DNA of 9,933 bases from Actinomycetes bacterium (GCA_029779385.1 JAKPAQ010000570.1:1-9933), one strand, 5' to 3'; numbered from the stretch's first letter, positions 1-8,304 are shown. Numbers and translations are program-made. The notes: generated from the letters alone by a model not told the origin.

Positions 1-1
1 C

Positions 2-622
2 TGCGTGGGAGACACCCCAGGCGAGCAGATTGAGGTCCTGATCGGTCAGTTGGTGAAGATTCTCCAGGATGGCCAAGAACTCAAACTGAGTAAGCGGGCC
101 GGCACGATCGTGTCGCTTCGCGAACTGATCGACCTGATCGGTGTGGACGCACTGCGCTACACGCTGATTCGCTATCCGGCGGACTCGCCATTGACGCTCG
201 ACATCGCCGAAATGACGCGCAAGAGCAACGACAACCCGGTCTATTACGTCCAGTACGCGCACGCGCGACTGTCGTCAATCCTGCGAAACGGGGCCGACCT
301 AGGTTTGCAGGTCGATCTAACTCAGTTCGATCCGTCGCTGCTTAGTGAAGACCGTGCCGGTGACCTACTGCGTGCGCTGGCCGAGTTCCCGCGGGTGGTC
401 GCCCGGTCGGCCGAACTTCGTGAACCGCACCGGATTGCCCGCTACCTAGAGGACACCGCCGCGTCCTTCCACAAGTTCTACGACGTTTGTCGGGTGCTGC
501 CGCATGGCGACGAAGAAACATCGCCAACGCATCTGGCCCGACTCGCTCTGGTCGCGGCGACGCGACAGGTAATCGCCAACGGCCTAGACCTACTCGGCGT
601 CACCGCTCCCGAGAGGATGTGA
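2..622 (+). CDS. argS: Arginyl-tRNA synthetase, C-terminal part (5' end outside window)
   Basis: Class I aminoacyl-tRNA synthetase that charges tRNA-Arg in the cytoplasm. Only the last 206 residues are visible, and the reading frame is already open at base 2. The KMSKS-type ATP-binding loop appears as KLSKR at 83-97. It is followed by the family block with NPVYYVQYAHAR (about 235-270), and then by the helical DALR anticodon-binding domain that ends in the typical APERM. Complete bacterial ArgS proteins are about 550-590 residues, so about two thirds lies upstream, including the HIGH motif. The stop is 2 nt before lysA, whose ribosome-binding site lies inside the argS tail, so the two are almost certainly co-transcribed. 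The identification rests on the motif order and the argS-lysA pairing usual in Actinomycetes. Confidence 0.96.
   Translation, partial: CVGDTPGEQIEVLIGQLVKILQDGQELKLSKRAGTIVSLRELIDLIGVDALRYTLIRYPADSPLTLDIAEMTRKSNDNPVYYVQYAHARLSSILRNGADLGLQVDLTQFDPSLLSEDRAGDLLRALAEFPRVVARSAELREPHRIARYLEDTAASFHKFYDVCRVLPHGDEETSPTHLARLALVAATRQVIANGLDLLGVTAPERM
611..617 (+). promoter_or_regulatory. Ribosome-binding site that fixes the lysA start
   Basis: A GAGAGGA purine tract ends 7 nt before the ATG at 625 and lies within the last codons of argS. It decides the lysA start against an in-frame GTG at 487, which would place 46 unrelated residues inside argS. Confidence 0.7.
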
Positions 623-624
623 AC

Positions 625-2019
625 ATGCGATCGCATGAAGCCGGTGCCCTGCACGGCCAGGCCGGAAGCCAAGGCCCGCAGTGGCTGCGCGCCCCCGAGG
701 ACGTAAATCAGATTGTGCCGCAGTTGTGGTCGGCAAACGTGAGCAAGATCGACGGGGAACTCACCATCGCCGGTGAGACGGCGCGCGAACTGGCGGCCGA
801 ATTCGGCACGCCTCTCTACGTAGTCGACGAGGACGACTTCCGCGCCCGAGCAAGGGCGTTCAAGGAGGGCTTCGAAGGCGCCGAGGTCTATTACGCGGCC
901 AAGGCTTTCTTGAGTGTGGCTACGGCTCGCTGGGTCGAGCAGGAGGGCTTGAATCTTGACGTGTGCACCGGCGGCGAGTTGGCGGTCGCACTGCGCGCCG
1001 AGTTCCCGCCCGCGCGGATCGGACTGCACGGAAACAATAAGTCCGTTGCTGAACTTCGCCGCGCCCTGGAAGTCGGTGTTGGTCGGATCATCGTCGACTC
1101 GGTCGACGAGATCGATCGGCTAGTCGAACTGGCCGCCGAACTTGGCGTCACCGCGAACGTGATGGTCCGGGTGACCGCTGGCGTTGAGGCGCATACGCAC
1201 GAATACATCTCGACTTCGCACGAGGACCAAAAGTTCGGTTTCTCGATCGCCGACGGCGCCGCCTTTGCGGCAGTTCGGCGAATCCTCGACGGCGAGGGAC
1301 TGAACTTCCTTGGCCTGCATTCGCACATCGGCTCGCAGATCTTTGTTTCCGACGGCTTCGAAGTTGCCGCCCGGCGAGTGCTGCGTCTACACGAGCAGAT
1401 CGCGCGTGACCTAGGCGTGACCGCACCCGAACTCGATCTTGGCGGCGGCTTCGGCCTTGCGTACACGACTCAAGACGATCCGCGTACGGCCGCCGATCTT
1501 GGCCGTGAACTGACCCAGATCGTCGCGGACGAGTGCGCGGCTCTAAAGATCGACGTGCCCCAACTTGCGATAGAGCCAGGCCGAGCGATCGCCGGCCCGT
1601 CAACTTTCACGCTCTACGAGGTCGGGACCACCAAGGTTGTCGGCTTGGACGGTGGCGGTTCGCGACACTACGTTTCGGTCGATGGCGGCATGAGCGACAA
1701 CATTCGCCCCGCGCTTTATGGGGCCGACTATTCGTGCACGCTGGCAAATCGGGAATCGTCGGCACAGCCGGTGCTGGCGCGAGTTGTGGGCAAACACTGC
1801 GAGTCCGGCGACATCGTGGTCAAGGCCGAGTTCTTGCCGGCCGACGTGAAAGCCGGTGACTTGCTGGCGGTGCCTGGAACTGGCGCCTACTGTCGATCCT
1901 TGGCCAGCAACTACAACCATGTACCGCGGGCTGCGGTGGTGGCGGTGCGGGCAGGCGAGGCTCGAGTGATTATCCGGCGCGAAACCGAAGAAGACTTGCT
2001 GCGACTCGACGTCGAATGA
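625..2019 (+). CDS. lysA: Diaminopimelate decarboxylase
   Basis: PLP-dependent decarboxylase that converts meso-diaminopimelate to L-lysine, the last step of lysine synthesis; cytoplasmic. The 464 residues show a fold-type III (alanine-racemase-like) barrel. Seen: the Schiff-base lysine K93 in VYYAAKAF, HGNNK at 135-139, HSHIGSQ at 232-238, the phosphate-binding GGGFG at 273-277 and EPGRAIAG at 317-324. The C-terminal beta domain has the active-site cysteine in HCESGD (C392) and ALYGADY at 363-369. The N-terminal extension of about 50 residues containing MRSHEAGALHG is typical of actinobacterial LysA and supports the ATG at 625. It follows argS by 2 nt. The next gene, hom, belongs to the same aspartate family but seems to have its own promoter. 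Nothing looks damaged. Confidence 0.97.
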   Translation: MRSHEAGALHGQAGSQGPQWLRAPEDVNQIVPQLWSANVSKIDGELTIAGETARELAAEFGTPLYVVDEDDFRARARAFKEGFEGAEVYYAAKAFLSVATARWVEQEGLNLDVCTGGELAVALRAEFPPARIGLHGNNKSVAELRRALEVGVGRIIVDSVDEIDRLVELAAELGVTANVMVRVTAGVEAHTHEYISTSHEDQKFGFSIADGAAFAAVRRILDGEGLNFLGLHSHIGSQIFVSDGFEVAARRVLRLHEQIARDLGVTAPELDLGGGFGLAYTTQDDPRTAADLGRELTQIVADECAALKIDVPQLAIEPGRAIAGPSTFTLYEVGTTKVVGLDGGGSRHYVSVDGGMSDNIRPALYGADYSCTLANRESSAQPVLARVVGKHCESGDIVVKAEFLPADVKAGDLLAVPGTGAYCRSLASNYNHVPRAAVVAVRAGEARVIIRRETEEDLLRLDVE

Positions 2020-2074
2020 ATCCCGGCCAAGTCCTGAACTGCGGACTGCAACACGGGGGTCGTCCCTTCGCCGA

Positions 2075-2086
2075 TAGGCTTGGCTG
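2075..2086 (+). promoter_or_regulatory. Putative leaderless promoter of hom
   Basis: A TANNNT-type -10 box (TAGGCT, 2075-2080) is followed by six bases and then the GTG start of hom. Transcription would therefore begin at or next to the first base of the start codon. No Shine-Dalgarno lies in the preceding 15 bases and no convincing -35 box is visible. Leaderless mRNAs with this geometry are common in Actinobacteria. If it is correct, there is no room for a threonine or isoleucine leader-peptide attenuator. Confidence 0.5.
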
Positions 2087-3394
2087 GTGACCACCTCATC
2101 GTCTAAACGGCCAATCCGCATCGCCATGCTCGGGTGCGGAGTCGTCGGCACGCAGGTGGCTCGATTCTTGACCCGCGACGCCGAGGAATTAGGTCGTCGT
2201 GTTGGTGCACCCGTCGAACTGGTCGGAATTGCGGTTAGGCGCCTAGAGCGGGTGCGCGATTTGGATTTGCCTGCCGAACTTTTCACCACGGACGCGCAAG
2301 CGTTGGTGACGCGCGGTGACCTCGACGTCGTTATCGAAGTTATCGGCGGGATTGAGCCGGCCCGCGAACTGATTTTGGCGGCCCTTGCCAGTGGCGCCTC
2401 GGTCGTTACTGCCAATAAGGCATTGCTCGCCGAAGATGGCGACGCACTGTACGAGGCGGCGCGAAAGGCCGAACGGGATTTGTACTACGAGGCTGCCGTT
2501 GCCGGCGCGATCCCGATCGTTCGTCCGCTGCGTGAGTCGCTGGCTGGCGACCGTGTAACGCGAGTTCTCGGCATCGTCAACGGCACCACTAACTACATCC
2601 TCGACCAGATGACCACGAGCGGGGCCAGTTTCGATGACGCCCTCGACGAGGCGCAGCGTCTCGGTTATGCCGAAGCCGATCCGACCGCGGACGTTGAAGG
2701 TTTCGATGCGGCCGCAAAGGCGGCAATCCTCGCCGGTTTGGCCTTCCACACCAGGGTCACGATCGGCGAAGTCCATCGCGAAGGCATCACCGAAGTTACT
2801 TCCGCCGACGTGAGTTCGGCCAGTGAGATGGGCAGCGTCGTCAAGCTGCTCGCGATCTGCGAAATCAGCGAAGACGGCACGGCCGTTTCGGCCCGGGTGC
2901 ATCCGGCGATGATCCCGATCACGCACCCGCTTGCCAGCGTGCGTGGCGCTTACAACGCGGTCTTTGTCGAGTGCGAGGCCGCCGGCGAGTTGATGTTTTA
3001 TGGCCCCGGTGCCGGCGGTGCCCCCACTGCCAGTGCAGTCCTTGGCGACGTCGTAACTGTTGCCCGTCACCGCGTTGATGGCGTATTCGGTCCGGGGGAG
3101 TCGGCACACGCTGACCTGTCGGTACTCAGCATCGGCCAAGCCAAAACCCGGTGCCACATTTCTATCGATGTCGACGACCGCCCGGGCGTTCTTTCTGCGG
3201 TTGCCCAAGCATTCGCGACCCACGGCGTCTCGATCAAGACGGTGCGTCAAGAAGGTCGCGGCGACGATGCCCAACTGGTCGTAGTCACTCACGAAGCAGA
3301 AGATGCTGCGCTGGCGGCGACAGTTGACCAAGTTCGTGACTTGTCGATGGTGCGCGGGGTGTCATCGGTCATGCGAGTTGAAGGAGTTTCCTGA
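2087..3394 (+). CDS. hom: Homoserine dehydrogenase with C-terminal ACT domain
   Basis: NAD(P)-dependent reduction of aspartate semialdehyde to homoserine, the branch point to threonine and methionine. The 435 residues start with a Rossmann fold: GCGVVG at 16-21 and the conserved TANK at 108-111. The catalytic and substrate-binding part contains NGTTNY at 165-170, [20 protein letters not shown] at about 197-216 (with the family's catalytic lysine, probably K211), and [16 protein letters not shown] at 307-320. A C-terminal ACT domain (about 357-430, starting [16 protein letters not shown]) suggests feedback control by threonine or a related amino acid; the ligand is inferred. The length is normal for the two-domain form. 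The GTG at 2087 was chosen because it directly precedes the Rossmann segment and follows a well-placed -10 box. The stop overlaps the thrC start by one base. Confidence 0.97.
   Translation: MTTSSSKRPIRIAMLGCGVVGTQVARFLTRDAEELGRRVGAPVELVGIAVRRLERVRDLDLPAELFTTDAQALVTRGDLDVVIEVIGGIEPARELILAALASGASVVTANKALLAEDGDALYEAARKAERDLYYEAAVAGAIPIVRPLRESLAGDRVTRVLGIVNGTTNYILDQMTTSGASFDDALDEAQRLGYAEADPTADVEGFDAAAKAAILAGLAFHTRVTIGEVHREGITEVTSADVSSASEMGSVVKLLAICEISEDGTAVSARVHPAMIPITHPLASVRGAYNAVFVECEAAGELMFYGPGAGGAPTASAVLGDVVTVARHRVDGVFGPGESAHADLSVLSIGQAKTRCHISIDVDDRPGVLSAVAQAFATHGVSIKTVRQEGRGDDAQLVVVTHEAEDAALAATVDQVRDLSMVRGVSSVMRVEGVS
3381..3386 (+). promoter_or_regulatory. Strong ribosome-binding site of thrC
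   Basis: AAGGAG ends 7 nt before the thrC ATG at 3394 and lies within the final codons of hom. It supports the TGATG overlap start over later in-frame starts. Confidence 0.75.
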
Positions 3395-4458
3395 TGGCTA
3401 GTCCGTGGCGTGGCGTAATCAACGAGTACCGCGATCGGATTGGACTCGATCCGGCTGCGCCGGTGATTTCGCTTGGTGAGGGCGGCACGCCGCTGATCCA
3501 TTCGGCGTGGCTGTCCAACCTTGTCGCAGGCGACGTGTTCGTCAAGGTTGAGGGCGACAACCCGACCGGCTCGTTCAAGGACCGGGGCATGACTACGGCG
3601 ATCTCTGCGGCCGTCGGCGAGGGCGCAAGGGCTGTGGTCTGCGCATCGACTGGCAACACTTCAGCCTCGATGACCGCCTATGCCGCTCGCGCTGGCCTCG
3701 CGCCGATCGTGCTGGTTCCCCAGGGCAAGATCGCGGCGGGCAAGATGGCCCAAGCCGTTATGCACGGCGGCGAGATCATCGAGGTTCGTGGCAATTTCGA
3801 CGACTGCCTGAACCTGTCGCGCGGCCTGGCCAAGGAATACCCAGTTGCACTCGTCAACTCGGTCAACCCGATGCGCCTCGAGGGGCAAAAGACGGCCGCA
3901 TTTGAGATCGTCGATGTGCTCGGCAAAGCCCCGGACATCCACGTCCTGCCGGTAGGAAACGCTGGCAACATCAGCGCCTACTGGAAGGGGTTTGTTGAGT
4001 ACCACCAGTCCGGCGACGCGGCCTCACGCCCACAGATGTGGGGATTCCAGGCCGCTGGTGCGGCACCAATCGTTCGTGGCGAAGTCGTGACGAACCCCGA
4101 AACGGTCGCCACAGCGATCCGGATCGGGAATCCGGCCTCGTGGACGTTGGCCGAGAACGCCCGCGACGAGTCCGGCGGTCGAATCGACGCAGTAACCGAC
4201 GAGCAAATCCTTGACGCGCAGCGCGATCTGGGCCGACATGAAGGCATTTTTGTAGAGCCTGCCTCGGCTGCCGGTGTTGCTGGCCTGCTCGCGGCAGTGG
4301 CGGCCGGTGAGGTGCCGAAGGGTCAAACCATCACCATCACGGTCACTGGCCATGGGCTCAAAGACATCGATACGCCGCTTTCGCGCATTGAGTCGGTAGT
4401 CGACAAGGTAGTAGACGCCGACGTGCATGCCGCCGCAGAAGCCGCCGGCCTCAAATGA
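3394..4458 (+). CDS. thrC: Threonine synthase
   Basis: PLP enzyme that converts O-phospho-homoserine to L-threonine, the last step of the pathway. The 354 residues match the short fold-type II threonine synthases of Actinobacteria, not the longer enterobacterial or fungal form of about 430-510 residues. Seen: the PLP lysine K62 in GSFKDRGM, the substrate-binding STGNTSAS at 85-92, the phosphate-cradling GNAGN at 188-192, and a C-terminal [13 protein letters not shown] block. It starts within the hom stop codon (TGATG) and its own stop overlaps the thrB start (ATGA), so the three threonine genes are translationally linked. The next gene makes its substrate. Confidence 0.97.
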   Translation: MASPWRGVINEYRDRIGLDPAAPVISLGEGGTPLIHSAWLSNLVAGDVFVKVEGDNPTGSFKDRGMTTAISAAVGEGARAVVCASTGNTSASMTAYAARAGLAPIVLVPQGKIAAGKMAQAVMHGGEIIEVRGNFDDCLNLSRGLAKEYPVALVNSVNPMRLEGQKTAAFEIVDVLGKAPDIHVLPVGNAGNISAYWKGFVEYHQSGDAASRPQMWGFQAAGAAPIVRGEVVTNPETVATAIRIGNPASWTLAENARDESGGRIDAVTDEQILDAQRDLGRHEGIFVEPASAAGVAGLLAAVAAGEVPKGQTITITVTGHGLKDIDTPLSRIESVVDKVVDADVHAAAEAAGLK

Positions 4459-5330
4459 CGTTGAAAACCGGTCCGGTAACCGTCCGGGTGCCGGCCACCA
4501 GCGCGAACTTGGGTCCTGGCTTCGATGCGCTCGGAATGGCGCTGTCTTGGTACGACGACGTGACTGCCGAGGTCATCGAGGCTGGGTTGACCTTCGATAT
4601 TGAAGGTGAAGGCGCCGACGAGGTGCCGCGAGATGAGACACACCTGCTGTACCGGGCGATGGATGCAACTTTCGATTTGTTGGGGGAGCGGCCTACCGGC
4701 CTGCACCTCACTTGCCGCAACACGATCCCGCATGGTCGCGGTTTGGGGTCATCGGCTGCCGCAATCGCCGCGGGTGTGTTCTTGGCCCGTGCCTTGACTT
4801 CTGACGGACACCTGCTGCTTGACGACGAGGCGCTGTTCCGACTGGCGACCGATCTTGAAGGTCACCCAGACAACGTGGCACCGGCACTGGCCGGCGGGTT
4901 CACGATCTCGTGGATTGACGGGGCCCTCGCCCAATCTCTTCGCCTTCAGGTCGACGCTGAAGTGACTGTATTCGTTCCGCCCGAGCCGGTTTCGACTGAA
5001 ATTGCGCGCGGTTTGCTGCCCGAGTCGGTGCCGCATGCCGATGCGGCGTTCAGCTCTGGTCGAGCGGCGCTTCTGGTGGCGGCATTGGTTTGCGCACCAG
5101 AACGCGTGCTGTCGGCAACTGAGGACCGACTGCACCAGTCCTATCGGGCAGCGGCGATGCCTGACTCATACAAACTCGTGCAGCGACTGAGAGCAGAAGG
5201 CATCGCGGCGGTCATTTCCGGTGCCGGGCCTACGGTCTTGGCATTCGGCCACGGGCTAGAAGACTGGAACCCCCCAGGTTGGCTGCACCGAGAACTTCAG
5301 GTTGCTTCGCGTGGCGCACACCTAGTGTGA
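4455..5330 (+). CDS. thrB: Homoserine kinase (GHMP family)
   Basis: ATP-dependent phosphorylation of homoserine to O-phospho-homoserine, the ThrC substrate. The 291 residues contain the three GHMP-kinase motifs in order. Motif 1 is [13 protein letters not shown] at 12-24. Motif 2 is the glycine/serine-rich ATP loop [11 protein letters not shown] at 92-102. Motif 3, SGAGPTV at 255-261, is in the C-terminal part. [10 protein letters not shown] at 136-145 is also typical. The start overlaps the thrC stop by 4 nt and no clear Shine-Dalgarno precedes it, so it is probably reached by translational coupling. The length is slightly below the usual 300-310 but no motif is missing. This is the last gene of the threonine operon; no intrinsic terminator follows, and the rho promoter begins 10 nt after its stop. 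Confidence 0.97.
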   Translation: MTLKTGPVTVRVPATSANLGPGFDALGMALSWYDDVTAEVIEAGLTFDIEGEGADEVPRDETHLLYRAMDATFDLLGERPTGLHLTCRNTIPHGRGLGSSAAAIAAGVFLARALTSDGHLLLDDEALFRLATDLEGHPDNVAPALAGGFTISWIDGALAQSLRLQVDAEVTVFVPPEPVSTEIARGLLPESVPHADAAFSSGRAALLVAALVCAPERVLSATEDRLHQSYRAAAMPDSYKLVQRLRAEGIAAVISGAGPTVLAFGHGLEDWNPPGWLHRELQVASRGAHLV

Positions 5331-5339
5331 TCTGCGTCG

Positions 5340-5348
5340 TGCTACAGT
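5340..5348 (+). promoter_or_regulatory. Extended -10 promoter of rho
   Basis: TGC followed by TACAGT (-10 at 5343-5348) forms an extended -10 element. No -35 box is recognisable at the expected distance, which the extended -10 could compensate. Transcription would start near 5355, giving a rho leader of about 130 nt. Read-through from thrB is also possible because no terminator separates them. Confidence 0.5.
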
Positions 5349-5369
5349 AGTTGCTGTCGGAGTCGAGAT

Positions 5370-5405
5370 CTTCTCCCCGACGTAACGCCACTTCCTCGCC
5401 CGTCA
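5370..5405 (+). promoter_or_regulatory. C-rich, G-poor tract in rho leader, possible rut site
   Basis: Of these 36 bases, 18 are C and only 5 are G, with repeated TC and CC dimers (CTTCTCCCC, CTTCCTCGCCC). This composition is what Rho's primary RNA-binding site prefers. Rho autoregulates by terminating in its own leader in E. coli, so a rut-like tract at the start of this leader suggests the same here. It is called from composition only; C-rich tracts also occur by chance in high-GC DNA. Confidence 0.35.
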
Positions 5406-5414
5406 GATGCGGGC
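5398..5414 (+). promoter_or_regulatory. Small hairpin in rho leader with the uORF ATG in its loop
   Basis: GCCCG (5398-5402) pairs with CGGGC (5410-5414) across a 7-base loop, TCAGATG. The loop ends with the ATG of the possible upstream ORF. The stem is short (5 bp) but entirely G:C. Confidence 0.3.
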
Positions 5415-5483
5415 AATCCTGTACCCAGAGTCTTTTGGCCGAGGGTTCGAACAGGACTGTGGCCTTCCTGTTAAGGACAACGT

Positions 5484-5487
<4 letters not shown>
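5407..5487 (+). CDS. Possible rho leader peptide (26-codon uORF)
   Basis: An ATG at 5407 opens 26 codons (begins MRAILYPESF, ends LPVKDNV) that stop at TGA 5485-5487. That stop overlaps the rho GTG start (5484-5486) as GTGA, the same 4-nt overlap geometry as thrC-thrB and prfA-prmC. The rho Shine-Dalgarno and the hairpin before it lie inside this ORF, so ribosomes translating it would open that hairpin and could pass to rho. E. coli rho is also preceded by a short leader ORF (rhoL), but I see no peptide resemblance. Against it: no Shine-Dalgarno precedes the ATG, the ORF is short, and chance is possible. Translation is therefore only a hypothesis. Confidence 0.3.
5450..5478 (+). promoter_or_regulatory. 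Hairpin abutting the rho Shine-Dalgarno
   Basis: AACAGGA (5450-5456) and TCCTGTT (5466-5472) form a perfect 7-bp stem with a 9-base loop. The next bases are the Shine-Dalgarno AAGGAC (5473-5478), 5 nt before the GTG start of rho. The stem does not cover the Shine-Dalgarno, but its CTTCC stretch (5464-5468) could pair with AAGG in an alternative fold. The position suggests a role in rho translation initiation. Confidence 0.4.
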
Positions 5488-7223
<1,736 letters not shown>

Positions 7224-7228
7224 TCGTC

Positions 7229-7279
7229 AACGCCAACGGCCAAGAATCCCGGTGGGGTTCTTGGCCGTTGGTGTTTCTT
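7229..7279 (+). terminator. Strong intrinsic terminator after rho
   Basis: Bases 7229-7250 pair with 7254-7275 through 22 consecutive pairs (two of them G:U) around a 3-base GGT loop. The core CCAACGGCCAAGAA and TTCTTGGCCGTTGG is perfect. A short T-rich tail (TTTCTT) ends at 7279. It starts 5 nt after the rho stop codon and is clearly oriented to stop rho transcription before gpx. Confidence 0.88.
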
Positions 7280-7288
7280 AGCTAGGGT
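7261..7288 (+). promoter_or_regulatory. Putative leaderless promoter of the gpx gene, overlapping the rho terminator
   Basis: A -10 box TAGGGT (7283-7288) ends 7 nt before the ATG at 7296, the spacing expected of a leaderless start. A weak -35 match, TTGGCC (7261-7266), lies 16 nt upstream, inside the 3' arm of the rho terminator. The alternative is that AGGG at 7284-7287 acts as a weak Shine-Dalgarno on a transcript that starts elsewhere. Confidence 0.45.
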
Positions 7289-7295
7289 TCAAGCT

Positions 7296-7784
7296 ATGAC
7301 TACGGCATGGGAATTCACCGCGACCGCACTCGACGGCACCGAACGCCAGTTGGCCGATTACCGGGGCCAAGTCGCGCTGGTAGTCAATACGGCTTCGCAG
7401 TGTGGGTTCACCCCACAATATGGTCCGCTCCAGGACCTCTTTGACACCTATGGGCCACGAGGATTTGTTGTCTTGGGATTCCCGTGCGATCAGTTCGGCC
7501 ACCAAGAGCCGGGCACGGAAGCCGAAATCGCCGAGTTTTGCGAGTCGTCGTTTGGGGTGCAGTTTCCGATGTTCGCCAAGGTTGAAGTGAACGGCGCAAA
7601 CGCACACCCGCTGTACTCCTGGCTAAAGCAGGAGAAGAAGGGAATCTTGGGCGGAGCGATCAAGTGGAATTTCACAAAATTCCTCGTCGATCAGCAAGGA
7701 AACGTCGCCAAGCGTTATGGCTCGACCACCAAACCGCAAGATATCGCTGCCGACATTGAAGCGTTGCTGGACGCCCCGAACTGA
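7296..7784 (+). CDS. Glutathione-peroxidase-family peroxidase, probably thioredoxin-dependent
   Basis: Thioredoxin-fold enzyme that reduces hydrogen peroxide or lipid hydroperoxides. The 162 residues match the usual bacterial length of about 160. The catalytic set is complete: peroxidatic C36 in NTASQCGFTPQY, Q70 in the segment FPCDQFGHQEPG (family norm FPCNQF), and W124 and N125 in WNFTKFLVD. C64 and C82 are also present. C82, in the helix after the FPC segment, is the likely resolving cysteine. Cys-type bacterial members mostly use thioredoxin despite their name, and most Actinobacteria use mycothiol, not glutathione, so thioredoxin is the likelier donor (inferred). The protein has no signal peptide and is cytoplasmic. 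It stands between rho and rpmE, appears to have its own promoter, and converges on the membrane-protein gene with a single base between the stops. Confidence 0.94.
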   Translation: MTTAWEFTATALDGTERQLADYRGQVALVVNTASQCGFTPQYGPLQDLFDTYGPRGFVVLGFPCDQFGHQEPGTEAEIAEFCESSFGVQFPMFAKVEVNGANAHPLYSWLKQEKKGILGGAIKWNFTKFLVDQQGNVAKRYGSTTKPQDIAADIEALLDAPN

Positions 7785-7785
7785 A

Positions 7786-8202
7786 CTACGAGTCGGCGTT
7801 CTTGCGCCGACTGCCAGGCTGGCGGCTGCCATCAGCTGTCGGCGGAGTTTCCGAAACAGGCTGCTCGGGTTGACTCGGTTTAGCGGACTCGGGCTGCTGT
7901 TCGTTTTCTGAATCGTGATCGATGATTAGCGGTCGCCGATTGCCAATGTCGCGTTGGGTGTTTGAAAGTGGGACTTCGTTCTGTTCGTATTTTTTCGGTC
8001 GCTTGGAGGTGAAAACCTGTAGTACCGAGACCAGCGCGAGGATCAACCACGTAAGGGCGAACACGGCTACGCCCGCGACCAGAAGGGTGATCGCTCGGTT
8101 TGTTCCGTATTCAGTCCAGATGTACGCGACCGAGGCGACGAACAAAATAAGCACAGTCAATGCAAGGATTGAAGTCTTGCTTCGGGGGAGCTTCGCGGCC
8201 AT
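7786..8202 (-). CDS. Small membrane protein with two helices and an acidic/proline-rich tail, function unknown
   Basis: I do not recognise the family. The 138 residues start with a short basic N-terminus (MAAKLPRSK). Two hydrophobic helices follow, at about 11-29 and 37-64, separated by a short polar turn (TEYGTNR). After the second helix comes a basic stop (SKRPKK, 67-71), then about 65 hydrophilic, Glu/Pro/Ser/Gln-rich and probably disordered residues. By the positive-inside rule both ends face the cytoplasm and the turn faces out. No signal peptide or catalytic motif is seen. The hydrophobic pattern and the promoter-like sequence just before the ATG argue that this is a real gene. It is the only minus-strand gene here, convergent with gpx and divergent from rpmE. 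Confidence 0.75.
   Translation of the reverse strand: MAAKLPRSKTSILALTVLILFVASVAYIWTEYGTNRAITLLVAGVAVFALTWLILALVSVLQVFTSKRPKKYEQNEVPLSNTQRDIGNRRPLIIDHDSENEQQPESAKPSQPEQPVSETPPTADGSRQPGSRRKNADS
7791..7812. terminator. Hairpin at the convergent gpx/membrane-protein junction, possible terminator
   Basis: AGTCGGCG (7791-7798) and CGCCGACT (7805-7812) form a perfect 8-bp stem around a 6-base loop. It begins 7 nt after the gpx stop and lies inside the last codons of the convergent gene. No T-tract follows on the plus strand, so it could be a U-less terminator, a stability hairpin or a coding coincidence. Confidence 0.4.
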
Positions 8203-8208
8203 ATCACT

Positions 8209-8214
8209 AGTTTA
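8209..8214 (-). promoter_or_regulatory. -10 box of the minus-strand membrane protein (leaderless type)
   Basis: Read on the minus strand, TAAACT (8214 to 8209) is followed by six bases (AGTGAT) and then the ATG at 8202. There is no Shine-Dalgarno, so translation probably begins at the 5' end of the transcript. No clear -35 box is visible. Confidence 0.5.
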
Positions 8215-8262
8215 GGTGGCGCATGCCAGAACACCAGTATGACCCGGCGAATCGAGTCCGAT

Positions 8263-8292
8263 TTGAGACTCTCATGGGCTCGCTGGCACAAT
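8263..8292 (+). promoter_or_regulatory. Sigma-70-type promoter of rpmE
   Basis: TTGAGA (-35, 8263-8268) and CACAAT (-10, 8287-8292) are separated by 18 bases. Transcription would start near 8299, giving a leader of about 57 nt before rpmE. The direction is divergent from the minus-strand membrane-protein gene. Confidence 0.5.
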
Positions 8293-8301
8293 AGGTGCCA
8301 G
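8283..8301. promoter_or_regulatory. Inverted repeat over the rpmE -10 box, possible operator
   Basis: CTGGCAC (8283-8289) and GTGCCAG (8295-8301) form a perfect 7-bp inverted repeat with 5 bases between, covering the -10 box and predicted start site. Because it lies mostly upstream of the transcript it would act as DNA, for example as the site of a dimeric repressor. I could not match it to a known actinobacterial operator (LexA, Zur, DtxR and HrcA types were considered). Confidence 0.4.
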
Positions 8302-8304
8302 GTT

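Noticed and set aside
487..624. In-frame GTG upstream of lysA giving a 46-residue longer protein
   Set aside because: It would overlap argS coding sequence and lacks a Shine-Dalgarno; the ATG at 625 has GAGAGGA and begins the known actinobacterial LysA N-terminus.
2030..2047. AGTCC/GGACT inverted repeat after lysA as a terminator
   Set aside because: Only 5 bp with an 8-base loop and no T-tract; too weak to call.
1600..2415. Minus-strand ORF (271 codons) across the lysA-hom junction
   Set aside because: Antisense to two well-supported genes; no recognisable domain or start signal.
2243..3331. Long minus-strand ORF (362 codons) antisense to hom
   Set aside because: Codon-position bias of high-GC coding DNA produces such shadows; hom on the plus strand has complete motifs and the antisense protein has none.
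7922..8215. Plus-strand ORF of 97 codons antisense to the small membrane protein
   Set aside because: The minus strand shows a coherent hydrophobic helix pattern and a promoter; the plus-strand protein shows neither.
8217..8228. TGGC-GCAT-GCCA repeat near the minus-strand promoter as a second copy of the rpmE operator
   Set aside because: The arms are only 4 bp and the spacing differs from CTGGCAC-N5-GTGCCAG; probably chance.
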